A stretch of 64,000 nucleotides of DNA from an uncultured Blautia sp. Its GTDB lineage: Bacteria; Bacillota; Clostridia; Lachnospirales; Lachnospiraceae. This document shows, piece after piece, positions 1 through 8,130 of the stretch. The first letter of the stretch is position 1; each line of letters begins with the position of its first letter. A model generated the notes under the pieces. The model did no database searches and was not told the origin of the DNA. It saw nothing but the letters and a program-made list of their open reading frames with translations. Made by a program: the position numbers and the translations under genes. The stretch is taken from positions 124,001-188,000 of the forward strand of contig CALCDJ010000077.1 in NCBI GenBank assembly GCA_937900135.1, given 5' to 3'.

Positions 1-461
1 CTGTGTGGCGGAAATATCTTAACGAACAGGTTATTGTGACGCCCCATCTGGGAGAAATGAGTCGCCTGTGTGGAAAGAGTATAGGCGCGATTCAGGATAA
101 AATGGCGGAAACTGCCGCTTCCTTTTCCAGAGAGACCGGTGCGGTCTGCGTGTTGAAGGATGCCTGTACCGTTGTAACAGATCAGAAGGGAAATACATAT
201 TTAAATATGTCCGGAAACCCGGGAATGGCCACAGCCGGCAGCGGAGATGTGCTCACGGGAATCCTTTCGGCAGTGCTTTGTATGTACCTGTGCTGTCGGG
301 AGCAGGAGCCGGATAATGGAAAAAAGGCAGCCCTTGGGGTTTATCTTCATGGACGAAGCGGAGATCTTGCCGCTGAGAAATACGGAATGCATACCATGAC
401 GGCCAGAGACATTGTGCGGATGCTTTCAAAGGCCATAACAAGAAAAGAGGAGACATTATGA
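1..461 (+). CDS. nnrD: NAD(P)H-hydrate dehydratase, C-terminal part (gene cut by window edge)
   Basis: This is the 3' end of the ADP/ATP-dependent NAD(P)HX dehydratase, which repairs hydrated NADH and NADPH in the cytoplasm. The visible part is about 152 residues and carries the family signature SGNPGMATAGSGDVLTGI, the nucleotide-binding and catalytic loop of the ribokinase-like YjeF C-terminal domain. In Clostridia this domain is normally fused to an N-terminal epimerase (bifunctional nnrD/nnrE); that half would lie upstream of the window, so the GTG near position 3 is not a real start. Its stop overlaps the alr start by four bases (ATGA at 458-461), so the two genes are translationally coupled. 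Confident of family; the full architecture cannot be seen. Confidence 0.9.
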   Translation, partial: VWRKYLNEQVIVTPHLGEMSRLCGKSIGAIQDKMAETAASFSRETGAVCVLKDACTVVTDQKGNTYLNMSGNPGMATAGSGDVLTGILSAVLCMYLCCREQEPDNGKKAALGVYLHGRSGDLAAEKYGMHTMTARDIVRMLSKAITRKEETL

Positions 462-1612
462 AAGAACACAGTCGTGTAAGAGCAGAGGTATCTCTCGATG
501 CCGTTGCCCATAATTTTGCAGAAATGAGAAAACGCCTTGCAAAGGGGACGCAGATGGTGGCTGTGGTGAAGGCAGACGCCTATGGACACGGCGCAGCAGA
601 GATTGCCGGTCTGATCCAGGACTATTCCTATATCTGGGGATTTGCCGTAGCTACCGCAGAGGAAGCTCTGAGCCTGAAAGCTTCCGGGGTGAAAAAGCCC
701 ATCCTGATTCTGGGGCTTGTTTTTCCAGAGGAATATGAACATCTCATCCGTGAGGATATCCGACTGGCTGTCTGTGATCTTGCAACGGCCAGAGGCTTAA
801 ATGAAGAGGCTCTTCGTCAGAAGAAACAGGCCTATGTTCATTTGGCTGTGGATACGGGAATGAATCGGATCGGTTATCGCGCAGACCGGGAATCTGTGCC
901 GGAAGTTAAGCTCCTGGCTTCTCTTCCGGGGATTTGTCTGGAGGGAGTCTTTACACATTTTGCAAGAGCAGATGAAACAGATAAAAGTCCTGCCTACGTG
1001 CAGCTGGACCGGTATCTTCAATATATTCGTCTTCTGGAACAGGAAGGCATACATATTCCCCTTCATCATTGCTCCAACAGTGCGGGAATCTTAAGGCTTC
1101 CAGAGGCTCATCTTCATATGGTCAGGGCGGGAATTACGATTTATGGAATTTATCCTTCCATGGAAGTGGAACGGGAGGAAGTGAAGCTTTTGCCGGTGAT
1201 GGAACTGAAGAGCTGCGTTTCTTATGTAAAGACCGTGGGACCAGGAGAAGCCATCAGTTACGGGGGTACCTTTGTCACAGAGAGGGAGACAAAGGTGGCA
1301 ACCATTCCTGTGGGTTATGCAGACGGTTATCCCAGGATGCTTTCTAATAAGGGATATGTGCTGATTCATGGCAGAAAGGCCAGAATCCTGGGAAGGATCT
1401 GTATGGATCAGTTTATGGTGGATGTAACGGAAATTCCCCAGGTACATCCAGGAGATGAGGTGACACTGATTGGAAAAGATGGGGAGGAAGAGATTTTGGT
1501 GGAGGAACTGGGTGAGCTTTGCGGACGTTTTTCCTATGAGTTTATCTGTGGGATCAGTAAACGGGTTCCCAGGGTTTATCTCCATACATCATCAAAAACA
1601 GTTGGTGAGTAA
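458..1612 (+). CDS. alr: Alanine racemase
   Basis: PLP-dependent racemase converting L-alanine to D-alanine for peptidoglycan. The 384-residue length is typical. The PLP-binding lysine is K38 in VVKADAYGHG; the second catalytic base, the tyrosine of AISYGG, is Y268; the barrel motif MVRAGITIYGIYPS is also present. Its start is embedded in the stop of the upstream NAD(P)HX dehydratase gene, and a MazF-type toxin gene follows 144 bases downstream, an order (nnrD-alr-mazF) common in Firmicutes. Very confident. Confidence 0.97.
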   Translation: MKEHSRVRAEVSLDAVAHNFAEMRKRLAKGTQMVAVVKADAYGHGAAEIAGLIQDYSYIWGFAVATAEEALSLKASGVKKPILILGLVFPEEYEHLIREDIRLAVCDLATARGLNEEALRQKKQAYVHLAVDTGMNRIGYRADRESVPEVKLLASLPGICLEGVFTHFARADETDKSPAYVQLDRYLQYIRLLEQEGIHIPLHHCSNSAGILRLPEAHLHMVRAGITIYGIYPSMEVEREEVKLLPVMELKSCVSYVKTVGPGEAISYGGTFVTERETKVATIPVGYADGYPRMLSNKGYVLIHGRKARILGRICMDQFMVDVTEIPQVHPGDEVTLIGKDGEEEILVEELGELCGRFSYEFICGISKRVPRVYLHTSSKTVGE

Positions 1613-1756
1613 AAGGAAGACCCTTGTCTCAGGTGCTCGTTCCTAAAGGGGAACAGGAGAAAAGAAAGAAAATATACCACGCATGTATACACAGAGGAAA
1701 ACAGGAAACACTATTGGTAAATCGTGAAAATGTAACAGAATCGGAGTGTGAATTGT

Positions 1757-2104
1757 GTGGTTATAAAAAGAGGGGATATATTTTACGCAGATCTGCGGCC
1801 TGTAGTGGGAAGTGAACAGGGAGGAATCCGGCCGGTGCTGATCATACAGAACGATGTGGGAAACAGACACAGTCCCACGGTGATCTGCGCGGCCATAACT
1901 TCTAAGATGAACAAAGCGAAGCTTCCCACCCATATTGAGATTGATGCGGCGGATAGCGGGATTGAGAAGGATTCTGTGATCCTTCTGGAACAGCTGCGTA
2001 CCATTGACAAAAGAAGACTGAAGGATAAGGTGTGTCATTTAGATCCGGTGATGCTGGATCGGGTAAACCATGCGTTGGAAATCAGCCTGGAACTTACCTT
2101 CTGA
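1757..2104 (+). CDS. mazF: MazF/PemK-family endoribonuclease toxin
   Basis: A 115-residue type II toxin of the MazF (EndoA/PemK) family, a sequence-specific mRNA interferase. The opening KRGDIFYADL, then SEQGGIRPVLIIQND and AAITSK, are the family core; R25 and T48 correspond to the catalytic Arg and Thr. I place the start at GTG 1757 because GGAG at 1743-1746 is ten bases upstream, whereas the longer GTG start at 1748 leaves only one base. In Bacillus an antitoxin gene of about 90 codons sits between alr and this gene. Here only 144 bases separate them and no ribbon-helix-helix frame is present, so the toxin is unpaired locally. It is probably co-transcribed with alr. Family assignment is very secure; toxic activity is inferred. 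Confidence 0.93.
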   Translation: MVIKRGDIFYADLRPVVGSEQGGIRPVLIIQNDVGNRHSPTVICAAITSKMNKAKLPTHIEIDAADSGIEKDSVILLEQLRTIDKRRLKDKVCHLDPVMLDRVNHALEISLELTF

Positions 2105-2127
2105 CGGGAAGGGTTCCGGCAATATTC

Positions 2128-2156
2128 TTGACGAATGGATACAGAAGTGTTATAGT
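2128..2156 (+). promoter_or_regulatory. SigA-type promoter of the CNNM/yebC operon
   Basis: TTGACG at 2128-2133, a 17-base spacer, and TATAGT at 2151-2156. This lies 38 bases before the CNNM start, so the CNNM and yebC genes can be transcribed independently of alr-mazF. Confidence 0.8.
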
Positions 2157-2194
2157 TTATCAGTAACTATGCATATTTACCTTTAAAGGAGATA

Positions 2195-3565
2195 TTGAAA
2201 GAACAAATGGAAGATGGCAGTAATCTGTCCCTATGGGGCGTACTAGGCTTGCTTTTGCTGCTGTGGGTGAATGGAATCCTGTATGGATTTGCAGCAGCAG
2301 TACATAACCTCCGCCAGAATGATCTGGAGAAGCGGGCGGAGGAAGGAGACAAAAAAGCGCTTCTTCTGAAAAGTGTGCTGGAAAAGCCGCTTTTGTATGT
2401 CAATGTGATTCCGATGATCGTGACCGCGTCTGGTATCTGTTTTGGCGTTTTCCTTCTGCCCTGGGCAGTACAGGTATTTCGTCCTTATATTGAATATATG
2501 CCGGCGCTGATTCTGATGATGATCATCTGTGTGATCCTTCTGGCATCCTTCGGGATTCTTACCTTCCGCCGTGTGGGCACTTATTATCCCGAAAAATTTG
2601 CATACCGTTATGTTAAGATGGTGCATTTCTTTGTGACCATGCTCTACCCGATCACTGTGTTTGTGACCTGGATTTCCAGACTGGCAGCAGTTCCCTTTGG
2701 TGTGGGACTGACGCAGGAGCCGGAGGCTGTGACAGAGGAAGAGATCATTTCCATTGTGGATGAGGCTCATGAGCAGGGGGTAATCGAGGAAAATGAAGCA
2801 GAAATGATCCAGAATATCATTTCCTTTAACGAGACAGAAGCCAGAGACATTATGACTCATCGCAAAAATGTGGTGGCTTTTAATCATGAAGTTCTTCTTA
2901 AAGAAATGATCGATGTGATGCTGGAGGAGGGAAATTCCCGATATCCGGTTTATGGAGAAGATCTGGACGACATTCGGGGCATTGTGCATTATAAAGATGC
3001 GCTGAAATTCATGACCAAAAATTCCTGGGCGAAATTTAAACCCTTACAGGAACTTCCAGGCCTGATCCGGGAAGCTGCTTTTATCCCTGAGACAAGGGGC
3101 ATTGGGGATCTGTTCCGTACAATGCAGAGCAAGAAGCTGCATATGGCCATTGTGGTGGATGAATATGGACAGACGGCAGGAATTGTTTCCATGGAAGACA
3201 TTCTGGAAGAAATCGTGGGAGATATTCTGGATGAATATGATGAAGATGAGATCACCATCCGTACACAGGTGGACAACAGTGTGCTGATCAACGGGCGGGC
3301 TTATCTGGAGGATGTGGAGGAAGAACTGGGAGTAGAATTCGGCGATCTGGAATTTGAGACGATGAACGGGTATCTGACTTCCCTGTTGGGTCATATCCCC
3401 ACAGAAAAGGACCTGGAAAAAGAAATTGTTGCAAACGGTTACCGTTTCCGCATTCTGTCTCTTGGAAATAAGACGATAGATAAGGTTCGGGCCGAAAAAA
3501 TAAAGGAAAAAGAAACAAAAGGAGAAGAAAAGCAATGTCAGGACATTCAAAATTCGCAAACATAA
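2195..3565 (+). CDS. CNNM/CorC-family (hemolysin-like) CBS-domain membrane protein
   Basis: Membrane protein of the HlyC/CorC/TlyC group (456 residues), implicated in magnesium or divalent-cation transport. Order of parts: N-terminal DUF21-type membrane domain with three or four hydrophobic segments (about residues 12-170), a paired CBS domain (roughly 210-345, including DIMTHR and AIVVDEYGQTAGIVSMED), and a C-terminal CorC/HlyC domain (about 360-445). Residues EEEIISIVDEAHEQGVIEE before the CBS pair are typical. The start is uncertain: TTG at 2195 is only three bases from AAGGAG, and the in-frame ATG at 2207 is fifteen away. The 3' end overlaps yebC by 31 bases. The older name 'hemolysin' should not be taken as a demonstrated activity. 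Confidence 0.92.
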   Translation: MKEQMEDGSNLSLWGVLGLLLLLWVNGILYGFAAAVHNLRQNDLEKRAEEGDKKALLLKSVLEKPLLYVNVIPMIVTASGICFGVFLLPWAVQVFRPYIEYMPALILMMIICVILLASFGILTFRRVGTYYPEKFAYRYVKMVHFFVTMLYPITVFVTWISRLAAVPFGVGLTQEPEAVTEEEIISIVDEAHEQGVIEENEAEMIQNIISFNETEARDIMTHRKNVVAFNHEVLLKEMIDVMLEEGNSRYPVYGEDLDDIRGIVHYKDALKFMTKNSWAKFKPLQELPGLIREAAFIPETRGIGDLFRTMQSKKLHMAIVVDEYGQTAGIVSMEDILEEIVGDILDEYDEDEITIRTQVDNSVLINGRAYLEDVEEELGVEFGDLEFETMNGYLTSLLGHIPTEKDLEKEIVANGYRFRILSLGNKTIDKVRAEKIKEKETKGEEKQCQDIQNSQT

Positions 3566-4263
3566 AGCACAAAAAGGAAAAGAACGACGCCAAAAAAGGA
3601 AAGATTTTTACCGTAATCGGACGTGAGATCGTGATGGCTGTCAAGGCAGGCGGTCCGGATCCTAACAACAACAGCAAACTTCGTGATGTTATTGCAAAGG
3701 CAAAGGCAAATAACATGCCAAACGATACCATTGAACGTGGAATCAAAAAAGCAGCCGGCGCAGACTCTGCAGATGCATACGAAAGAGCTACCTATGAAGG
3801 CTATGGCCCCAATGGTGTGGCAATTATCGTAGAGACTCTTACAGATAACAAAAACCGTACAGCCAGCAATGTAAGAAATGCTTTCACTAAGGGATATGGA
3901 AGCATTGGTACTCAGGGCTGCGTATCCTTTATGTTTGATCAGAAGGGACAGATCATCATTGATAAGGAAGAATGCGAGATGGACGCAGATGAATTGATGA
4001 TGGTGGCTCTGGATGCAGGAGCAGAGGATTTCTCTGAGGAGGAAGACAGCTTCGAGGTACTCACAGCCCCAGATGATTTCAGCGCAGTTCGTGAGGCTCT
4101 GGAGGCAGCAGGAGTTCCTATGCTGGAGGCACAGGTGGCAATGGTACCACAGACCTACGTGGCTCTTACAGATGAAAAGGATGTCAAGAACCTTCAGAAG
4201 ACTCTGGATCTTCTGGATGAGGACGATGACGTTACAGACGTTTGGCATAACTGGGAAGAATAA
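3535..4263 (+). CDS. yebC: YebC/PmpR-family DNA-binding / translation-related protein
   Basis: A 242-residue YebC-family protein. The N-terminus MSGHSKFANIKHKKEKND and the following GGPDPNNNSKLRDVI and NMPNDTIERGIKKA segments are diagnostic. Members are described as transcriptional regulators, and YebC-like proteins have also been tied to translation of proline-rich stretches; the sequence alone does not decide which role applies. AAGGAG in 'aaaaggagaagaaaagcaatg' supports the ATG at 3535, inside the end of the CNNM gene. A strong terminator follows at 4270. Confidence 0.96.
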   Translation: MSGHSKFANIKHKKEKNDAKKGKIFTVIGREIVMAVKAGGPDPNNNSKLRDVIAKAKANNMPNDTIERGIKKAAGADSADAYERATYEGYGPNGVAIIVETLTDNKNRTASNVRNAFTKGYGSIGTQGCVSFMFDQKGQIIIDKEECEMDADELMMVALDAGAEDFSEEEDSFEVLTAPDDFSAVREALEAAGVPMLEAQVAMVPQTYVALTDEKDVKNLQKTLDLLDEDDDVTDVWHNWEE

Positions 4264-4269
4264 TTCGTA

Positions 4270-4307
4270 AACCCACCCGAACTTTCAAAGTTCCGGGTGG
4301 GTTTTTT
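4270..4307 (+). terminator. Rho-independent terminator after yebC
   Basis: ACCCACCCG-AACTTT pairs with AAAGTTCCGGGTGGGT (one bulge), followed by TTTTTT at 4302-4307. Confidence 0.95.
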
Positions 4308-4378
4308 GATGCCTTTATATGTATTGCTCTGATAAAAGAAAAATATATTATAAATATAAAAAGAACGTTGATTCTTAA

Positions 4379-4407
4379 TAGACTTCACACAGGGAAAGTG
4401 GTATACT
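4379..4407 (+). promoter_or_regulatory. Probable promoter of the XRE regulator gene
   Basis: TAGACT at 4379-4384, 17 bases, TATACT at 4402-4407. The -35 is only a partial match. The leader that follows repeats ATATAGGAG/ATATAG several times before the ribosome binding site at 4442-4449. Confidence 0.55.
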
Positions 4408-4455
4408 ACATAGGAATATAGGAGTAATATAGTAACAAAATATAGGAGAGGACAT

Positions 4456-4701
4456 ATGAAAGAACAGGAAATTTTAATCAGGCAACTGGAAAACATCAGA
4501 GAAGAGAGGCAGATGTCATATTATACGCTGGCAGCGAAATCTGAAATGCCCATTACAACCCTGATCAACATTGTTAGCGGCAACACAAAAAATCCCGGAA
4601 TTTTTACATTAATGAAAATCTGTAAAGGACTTGGTGTTACCATTTTTGATCTTCTGGATACGGAAGAGTTCCGGGCAGAAGGGAAGAAGGAAACAGAATA
4701 A
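4456..4701 (+). CDS. Small XRE-family helix-turn-helix regulator
   Basis: An 81-residue protein that is essentially one Cro/C1-type HTH domain: IRQLENIREERQMSYYTLA (helices 1-2), SEMPITTLINIVSGNTKNP (recognition helix region) and MKICKGLGVTIFDLLD (helices 4-5). There is no second domain, so it is probably a simple DNA-binding regulator. TATAGGAGAGG precedes the ATG. It lies alone between two terminators, and no obvious target gene is adjacent. Family is certain; the regulon is unknown. Confidence 0.9.
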   Translation: MKEQEILIRQLENIREERQMSYYTLAAKSEMPITTLINIVSGNTKNPGIFTLMKICKGLGVTIFDLLDTEEFRAEGKKETE

Positions 4702-4717
4702 ATTGTTTCAAAAAAAG

Positions 4718-4779
4718 AAACAGCTCCAATGGAAAAAGTACGATATATTCGCCTTATTTTCGACTATGGAGCTGTTTTT
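4718..4779 (+). terminator. Probable terminator after the XRE gene
   Basis: An 11-base inverted repeat, AAACAGCTCCA (4718-4728) and TGGAGCTGTTT (4767-4777), with a 38-base loop that can itself pair (GAAAA/TTTTC), ending in a run of T. It lies 17 bases after the stop codon. Confidence 0.65.
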
Positions 4780-4821
4780 ATTTATCAAAAAAGGATATCT
4801 TATACAGGAGGGATCAAAAAA

Positions 4822-5208
4822 ATGGAAGCAGATAAAGTTTTGTTACGGGAACAGGCGCTTCGTACTCTGAGGGATGCCTGTACGGAAGAGAATTTCTGGA
4901 ATTGTATTGTTGCTTTCCAGGGATATCCCTTTTTGACCAGTTCCGGACTTCCGTTCACTTATACCTTAAAAATGGGACGCAGGGGCGCTTATACAAAGGA
5001 ATTGTTTATTGACCGAAGGGAACACAGCAAGTCTCTCTCCTGGAGCTCTGTGCGCCTTGCCTTTCATGAAGCATGTAAAAGGGAGGATCGTTTTTTTTCG
5101 CGCCCCAAGGAGATCGCAGATGTACGTGGGATCAGCTACAGCTACAGTCTGTTGGGGTATTTCGGTGTGATTCAGGTACCAGAAGAAGTCAAAAAGAAAT
5201 GGATGTGA
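4822..5208 (+). CDS. Hypothetical protein, no recognised domain
   Basis: A 128-residue soluble protein I do not recognise. The ATG at 4822 is chosen because AGGAGGGATC (4807-4816) lies just upstream; the longer frame from 4729 would begin inside a terminator hairpin. It has no signal peptide or membrane segment. The middle reads FQGYPFLTSSGLPFTYTLK and KELFIDRREHSKSLSW, alternating aromatic and basic residues, and the C-terminus is Lys-rich (PEEVKKKWM). It looks like a small conserved family protein rather than a random frame because of its own ribosome binding site and plausible composition. No function is proposed. Confidence 0.75.
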   Translation: MEADKVLLREQALRTLRDACTEENFWNCIVAFQGYPFLTSSGLPFTYTLKMGRRGAYTKELFIDRREHSKSLSWSSVRLAFHEACKREDRFFSRPKEIADVRGISYSYSLLGYFGVIQVPEEVKKKWM

Positions 5209-5231
5209 AAAAGGTTTTCCCCAGGTATTCG

Positions 5232-5260
5232 TGGACAAAAAGGCTGCGCCGTATTATAAT
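5232..5260 (+). promoter_or_regulatory. Promoter of feoAB-blaI
   Basis: TGGACA at 5232-5237, 17 bases, perfect TATAAT at 5255-5260; 35 bases before the feoAB start. I could not identify a convincing Fur-type palindrome around it. Confidence 0.85.
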
Positions 5261-5294
5261 TACCATGAAGACTTGAGATAAAGGGGAGACACCA

Positions 5295-7625
5295 ATGAAA
5301 CTAAATGAACTGGAAATTGGAAGTACGGCTACCATCTGTTCTGTAGGGGGAGAAGGAGCTCTGCGTCAGCACTTTCTGGATATGGGGCTGATACAGGGAA
5401 CAGAGGTGACCGTTGTGAAATATGCGCCTATGGGTGATCCGGTGGAACTTCGGATTCACGGATATGAGTTGACCATTCGTCTGGCAGATGCGGAGAATAT
5501 TGAGATCAGCGCACCCCATAAGCCAAAAGAAAGAAACAACAAAAAAACAGGACCGGAAACACACCACCCCGGTTACGGAGAAGGCGGCCGGTTTCACGAC
5601 CGGAAACTGGAAAATCCATTGCCGGAAAGTGAGCTTTTGACCTTTGCCCTGGTGGGAAATCAGAACTGTGGAAAAACCACACTGTTTAATCAGCTTACAG
5701 GCTCTAAGCAGCATGTGGGGAATTTTCCAGGCGTCACAGTGGACCGCAAGGACGGCATAATCCGGGGACATGAAAACACCAGGATTACAGATCTTCCTGG
5801 AATTTATTCCATGTCTCCTTACAGCAGTGAGGAGATTGTAACCCGTGAATTTGTGATCCATGAAAAGCCCAAGGGAATCATCAATATTGTGGATGCCACC
5901 AACATTGAGCGAAATCTGTATCTGACCATGCAGCTTCTGGAACTGGGCTTTCCCATGGTTGTGGCTTTGAATATGATGGATGAGCTTCGGGAAAACGGCG
6001 GTTCCGTTCTGGTCAACGAAATGGAGTCTGCGCTTGGCGTTCCGGTTATTCCCATTTCTGCGGCCAAAGGAGAAGGTATTGAGGAACTGGTTCGACATGC
6101 TATCCATGTGGCTAAATATCAGGAATGCCCGTTGGAAACGGATTTCTGTCAGAAGGCAGAGGGGATACATCGTGGCATTCATGCAGTGATGCACCTGATT
6201 GAAGATCATGCCCAGAAGGCAGAAATCCCGATTCGGTTCGCTGCCAGCAAGGTGATGGAAGGGGATCAGAAGATTCTGGAGCAGCTTGGCCTTACAGAAC
6301 ATGAACGAAGGATGCTGGATGAGATCGCAGGACAGACCGAGGAAGAGACGGGAATGGATCGTGCTGCGGCTGTGGCGCAGATGCGTTTTGATTACATAGA
6401 AAGTGTGTGTGAGGAAACGGTGATCAAGCCCAGAGAAAGCAAAGAACGGATCCGAAGCAGGAAGATTGACCGGTTTCTGACTGGAAAATATACGGGAATA
6501 CCAGCTTTTATTGGAATTATGGGGATTGTGTTCTTCCTGACCTTTAATGTGATCGGAGCTTTTCTTCAGTCGATTCTGGAAGGAGGAATCACCTATCTCA
6601 CAGAACTGGTGGACCATTCCATGAAGGCAGCCAATGTGAGCGCTCCTGTTCATTCCCTTGTGATTGATGGTATTTTTAATGGAGTAGGCGGTGTACTCAG
6701 CTTTTTGCCTATTATTGTGACGTTGTTCTTTTTCCTGTCCCTTCTGGAGGACAGTGGATATATGGCAAGAGTTGCTTTTATTATGGACAAGCTGCTCCGG
6801 AAACTGGGGCTTTCCGGAAGAAGTATTGTGCCCATGCTTGTGGGATTTGGCTGTACTGTGCCAGGGGTTATGGCAAGCCGGACCCTTCCCTCTGAGCGTG
6901 ACCGTAAGATGACGATTCTTTTGACACCCTTTATGAGCTGTACAGCCAAGCTTCCCATTTATGCCTTTTTTACCGCAGCCTTTTTCCCGAAGCATGGGGC
7001 TCTGGTAATGATTGGACTGTATGTACTGGGAATTGTAATGGGAATTCTGATGGCATTGATTTTTAAGAAAACGGTCTTTAAGGGACAGGCAGTGCCCTTT
7101 GTTATGGAACTGCCCAATTACCGTCTTCCAGGGGCAAAAAACGTGCTTCATTTATTGTGGGATAAAGCTAAGGATTTCCTCCAGAGAGCATTTACGGTTA
7201 TTTTTATTGCAACCATTGTCATCTGGTTTTTGCAGAACTTTGATATGGGACTGCATATGGTATCTGACTCACAGAACAGTATTCTGGCTATGGCGGCAGG
7301 CCTTCTTGCTCCCTTGTTCCTTCCGGTGGGATTTGGGGACTGGAGAATTGTGACGGCACTGATTTCCGGATTTATGGCCAAGGAAAGTGTGGTGTCCTCT
7401 CTGACGGTGCTCTTTGGAAATACAGAAGCGCTTAAGGGAAGTATCACGGTGCCGGGAGCAGTGGCCCTTCTGGTCTTTTGCCTCCTTTATACGCCATGTG
7501 TGGCAGCCATTGCTTCCGTAAAACGGGAACTGGGAGGCAAATGGGCCGTTGCCATGGTAGTGGGTCAGTGTCTCATTGCCTGGATCGTGGCCTTTGTGGT
7601 TTATACCATTGGCATGATGCTATAA
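5295..7625 (+). CDS. feoB: Fused FeoA-FeoB ferrous iron transporter
   Basis: A 776-residue fusion for Fe2+ uptake across the cytoplasmic membrane. Residues 1-73 form an SH3-like FeoA domain (KLNELEIGSTATIC, FLDMGLIQGTEV). A charged, His-rich linker (about 74-112) leads to the FeoB G domain: P-loop GNQNCGKT at 121-128, DLPG at 166-169, NMMD at 226-229 and SAAKGEG. The remainder holds the membrane core with the two gate repeats, including GRSIVPMLVGFGCTVPGVMA with its conserved Cys. In most bacteria FeoA is a separate protein. Start ATG follows AAAGGGGAGA. A BlaI-type regulator follows after 26 bases and is probably co-transcribed. No feoC is seen. Confidence 0.97.
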   Translation: MKLNELEIGSTATICSVGGEGALRQHFLDMGLIQGTEVTVVKYAPMGDPVELRIHGYELTIRLADAENIEISAPHKPKERNNKKTGPETHHPGYGEGGRFHDRKLENPLPESELLTFALVGNQNCGKTTLFNQLTGSKQHVGNFPGVTVDRKDGIIRGHENTRITDLPGIYSMSPYSSEEIVTREFVIHEKPKGIINIVDATNIERNLYLTMQLLELGFPMVVALNMMDELRENGGSVLVNEMESALGVPVIPISAAKGEGIEELVRHAIHVAKYQECPLETDFCQKAEGIHRGIHAVMHLIEDHAQKAEIPIRFAASKVMEGDQKILEQLGLTEHERRMLDEIAGQTEEETGMDRAAAVAQMRFDYIESVCEETVIKPRESKERIRSRKIDRFLTGKYTGIPAFIGIMGIVFFLTFNVIGAFLQSILEGGITYLTELVDHSMKAANVSAPVHSLVIDGIFNGVGGVLSFLPIIVTLFFFLSLLEDSGYMARVAFIMDKLLRKLGLSGRSIVPMLVGFGCTVPGVMASRTLPSERDRKMTILLTPFMSCTAKLPIYAFFTAAFFPKHGALVMIGLYVLGIVMGILMALIFKKTVFKGQAVPFVMELPNYRLPGAKNVLHLLWDKAKDFLQRAFTVIFIATIVIWFLQNFDMGLHMVSDSQNSILAMAAGLLAPLFLPVGFGDWRIVTALISGFMAKESVVSSLTVLFGNTEALKGSITVPGAVALLVFCLLYTPCVAAIASVKRELGGKWAVAMVVGQCLIAWIVAFVVYTIGMML

Positions 7626-7651
7626 ATTTGAGGAATGGAAGGTGAACACTT

Positions 7652-8086
7652 ATGGATACAAAGCTGCAGGATTCAGAATTAAAGATTATGGAAGTTTTGT
7701 GGCGGGAGGGAGACTGTACAGCCAAGCACCTCTCTGAGGTACTGAATCAGGAGGTGGGCTGGAACAAAAATACCACGTATACACTGATTAAGCGCTGCAT
7801 CGAAAAGAAAGCGATTCAAAGATCAGAGCCAGGTTTTCTGTGTCACCCTCTGGTCACCAGGGAAGAGAATCAGGAAGCGCAGACAAAGGAACTTATTGAC
7901 AAGCTGTACGGGGGTTCCAAAGAGCAGCTTCTTCAGGTCTTGGGTATGACTGGTGATCTTCCCGAAAAGACAGTGGAGAGAGCAGAAGAGAGTGTTTCGC
8001 CGGATACATTCCATTTCAACGAGGACAAACTCCGGCATATACGGTTCCTTCTGGAGGAAGCCAGAGAGATTCTGGATCATATGTAA
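7652..8086 (+). CDS. BlaI/MecI/CopY-family winged-helix repressor (orphan)
   Basis: A 144-residue penicillinase-repressor-family protein. The opening LQDSELKIMEVLWREGDCTAKHL and the recognition-helix region GWNKNTTYTLIKRCIEKKAI are typical of BlaI/MecI; the rest is a helical dimerisation segment, here with a somewhat longer C-terminal tail. Classical members are cleaved by a BlaR1/MecR1 membrane protease, whose gene normally adjoins; none is present here. AAGGTGAACACTT provides the binding site. Its position 26 bases after feoAB suggests co-transcription and perhaps a metal or redox response of the CopY kind, which is inference. A convergent terminator follows. Confidence 0.93.
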   Translation: MDTKLQDSELKIMEVLWREGDCTAKHLSEVLNQEVGWNKNTTYTLIKRCIEKKAIQRSEPGFLCHPLVTREENQEAQTKELIDKLYGGSKEQLLQVLGMTGDLPEKTVERAEESVSPDTFHFNEDKLRHIRFLLEEAREILDHM

Positions 8087-8088
8087 AA

Positions 8089-8130
8089 GAATAAGGCTGA
8101 GGGAGAGGTTAATCCTCCCTCAGCCTTACT
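8089..8130. terminator. Convergent terminator between blaI-like gene and recombinase gene
   Basis: AAGGCTGAGGGAG (8093-8105) pairs with CTCCCTCAGCCTT (8115-8127). The stop codon of the minus-strand recombinase (8109-8111) lies inside the loop. The minus strand continues into a T-rich stretch (TTATTCTTTT), so termination is best supported in that direction. Confidence 0.75.

Noticed and set aside
1624..1815. 63-residue frame before mazF as a possible antitoxin
   Set aside because: It starts with TTG, overlaps mazF in another frame, has no ribosome binding site and no similarity to the ribbon-helix-helix antitoxin fold.
5301..7151. 616-residue frame on the minus strand across feoAB
   Set aside because: It is antisense to an unmistakable FeoA-FeoB, is rich in His/Cys/Gln as expected for antisense of such codons, and has no start signal.
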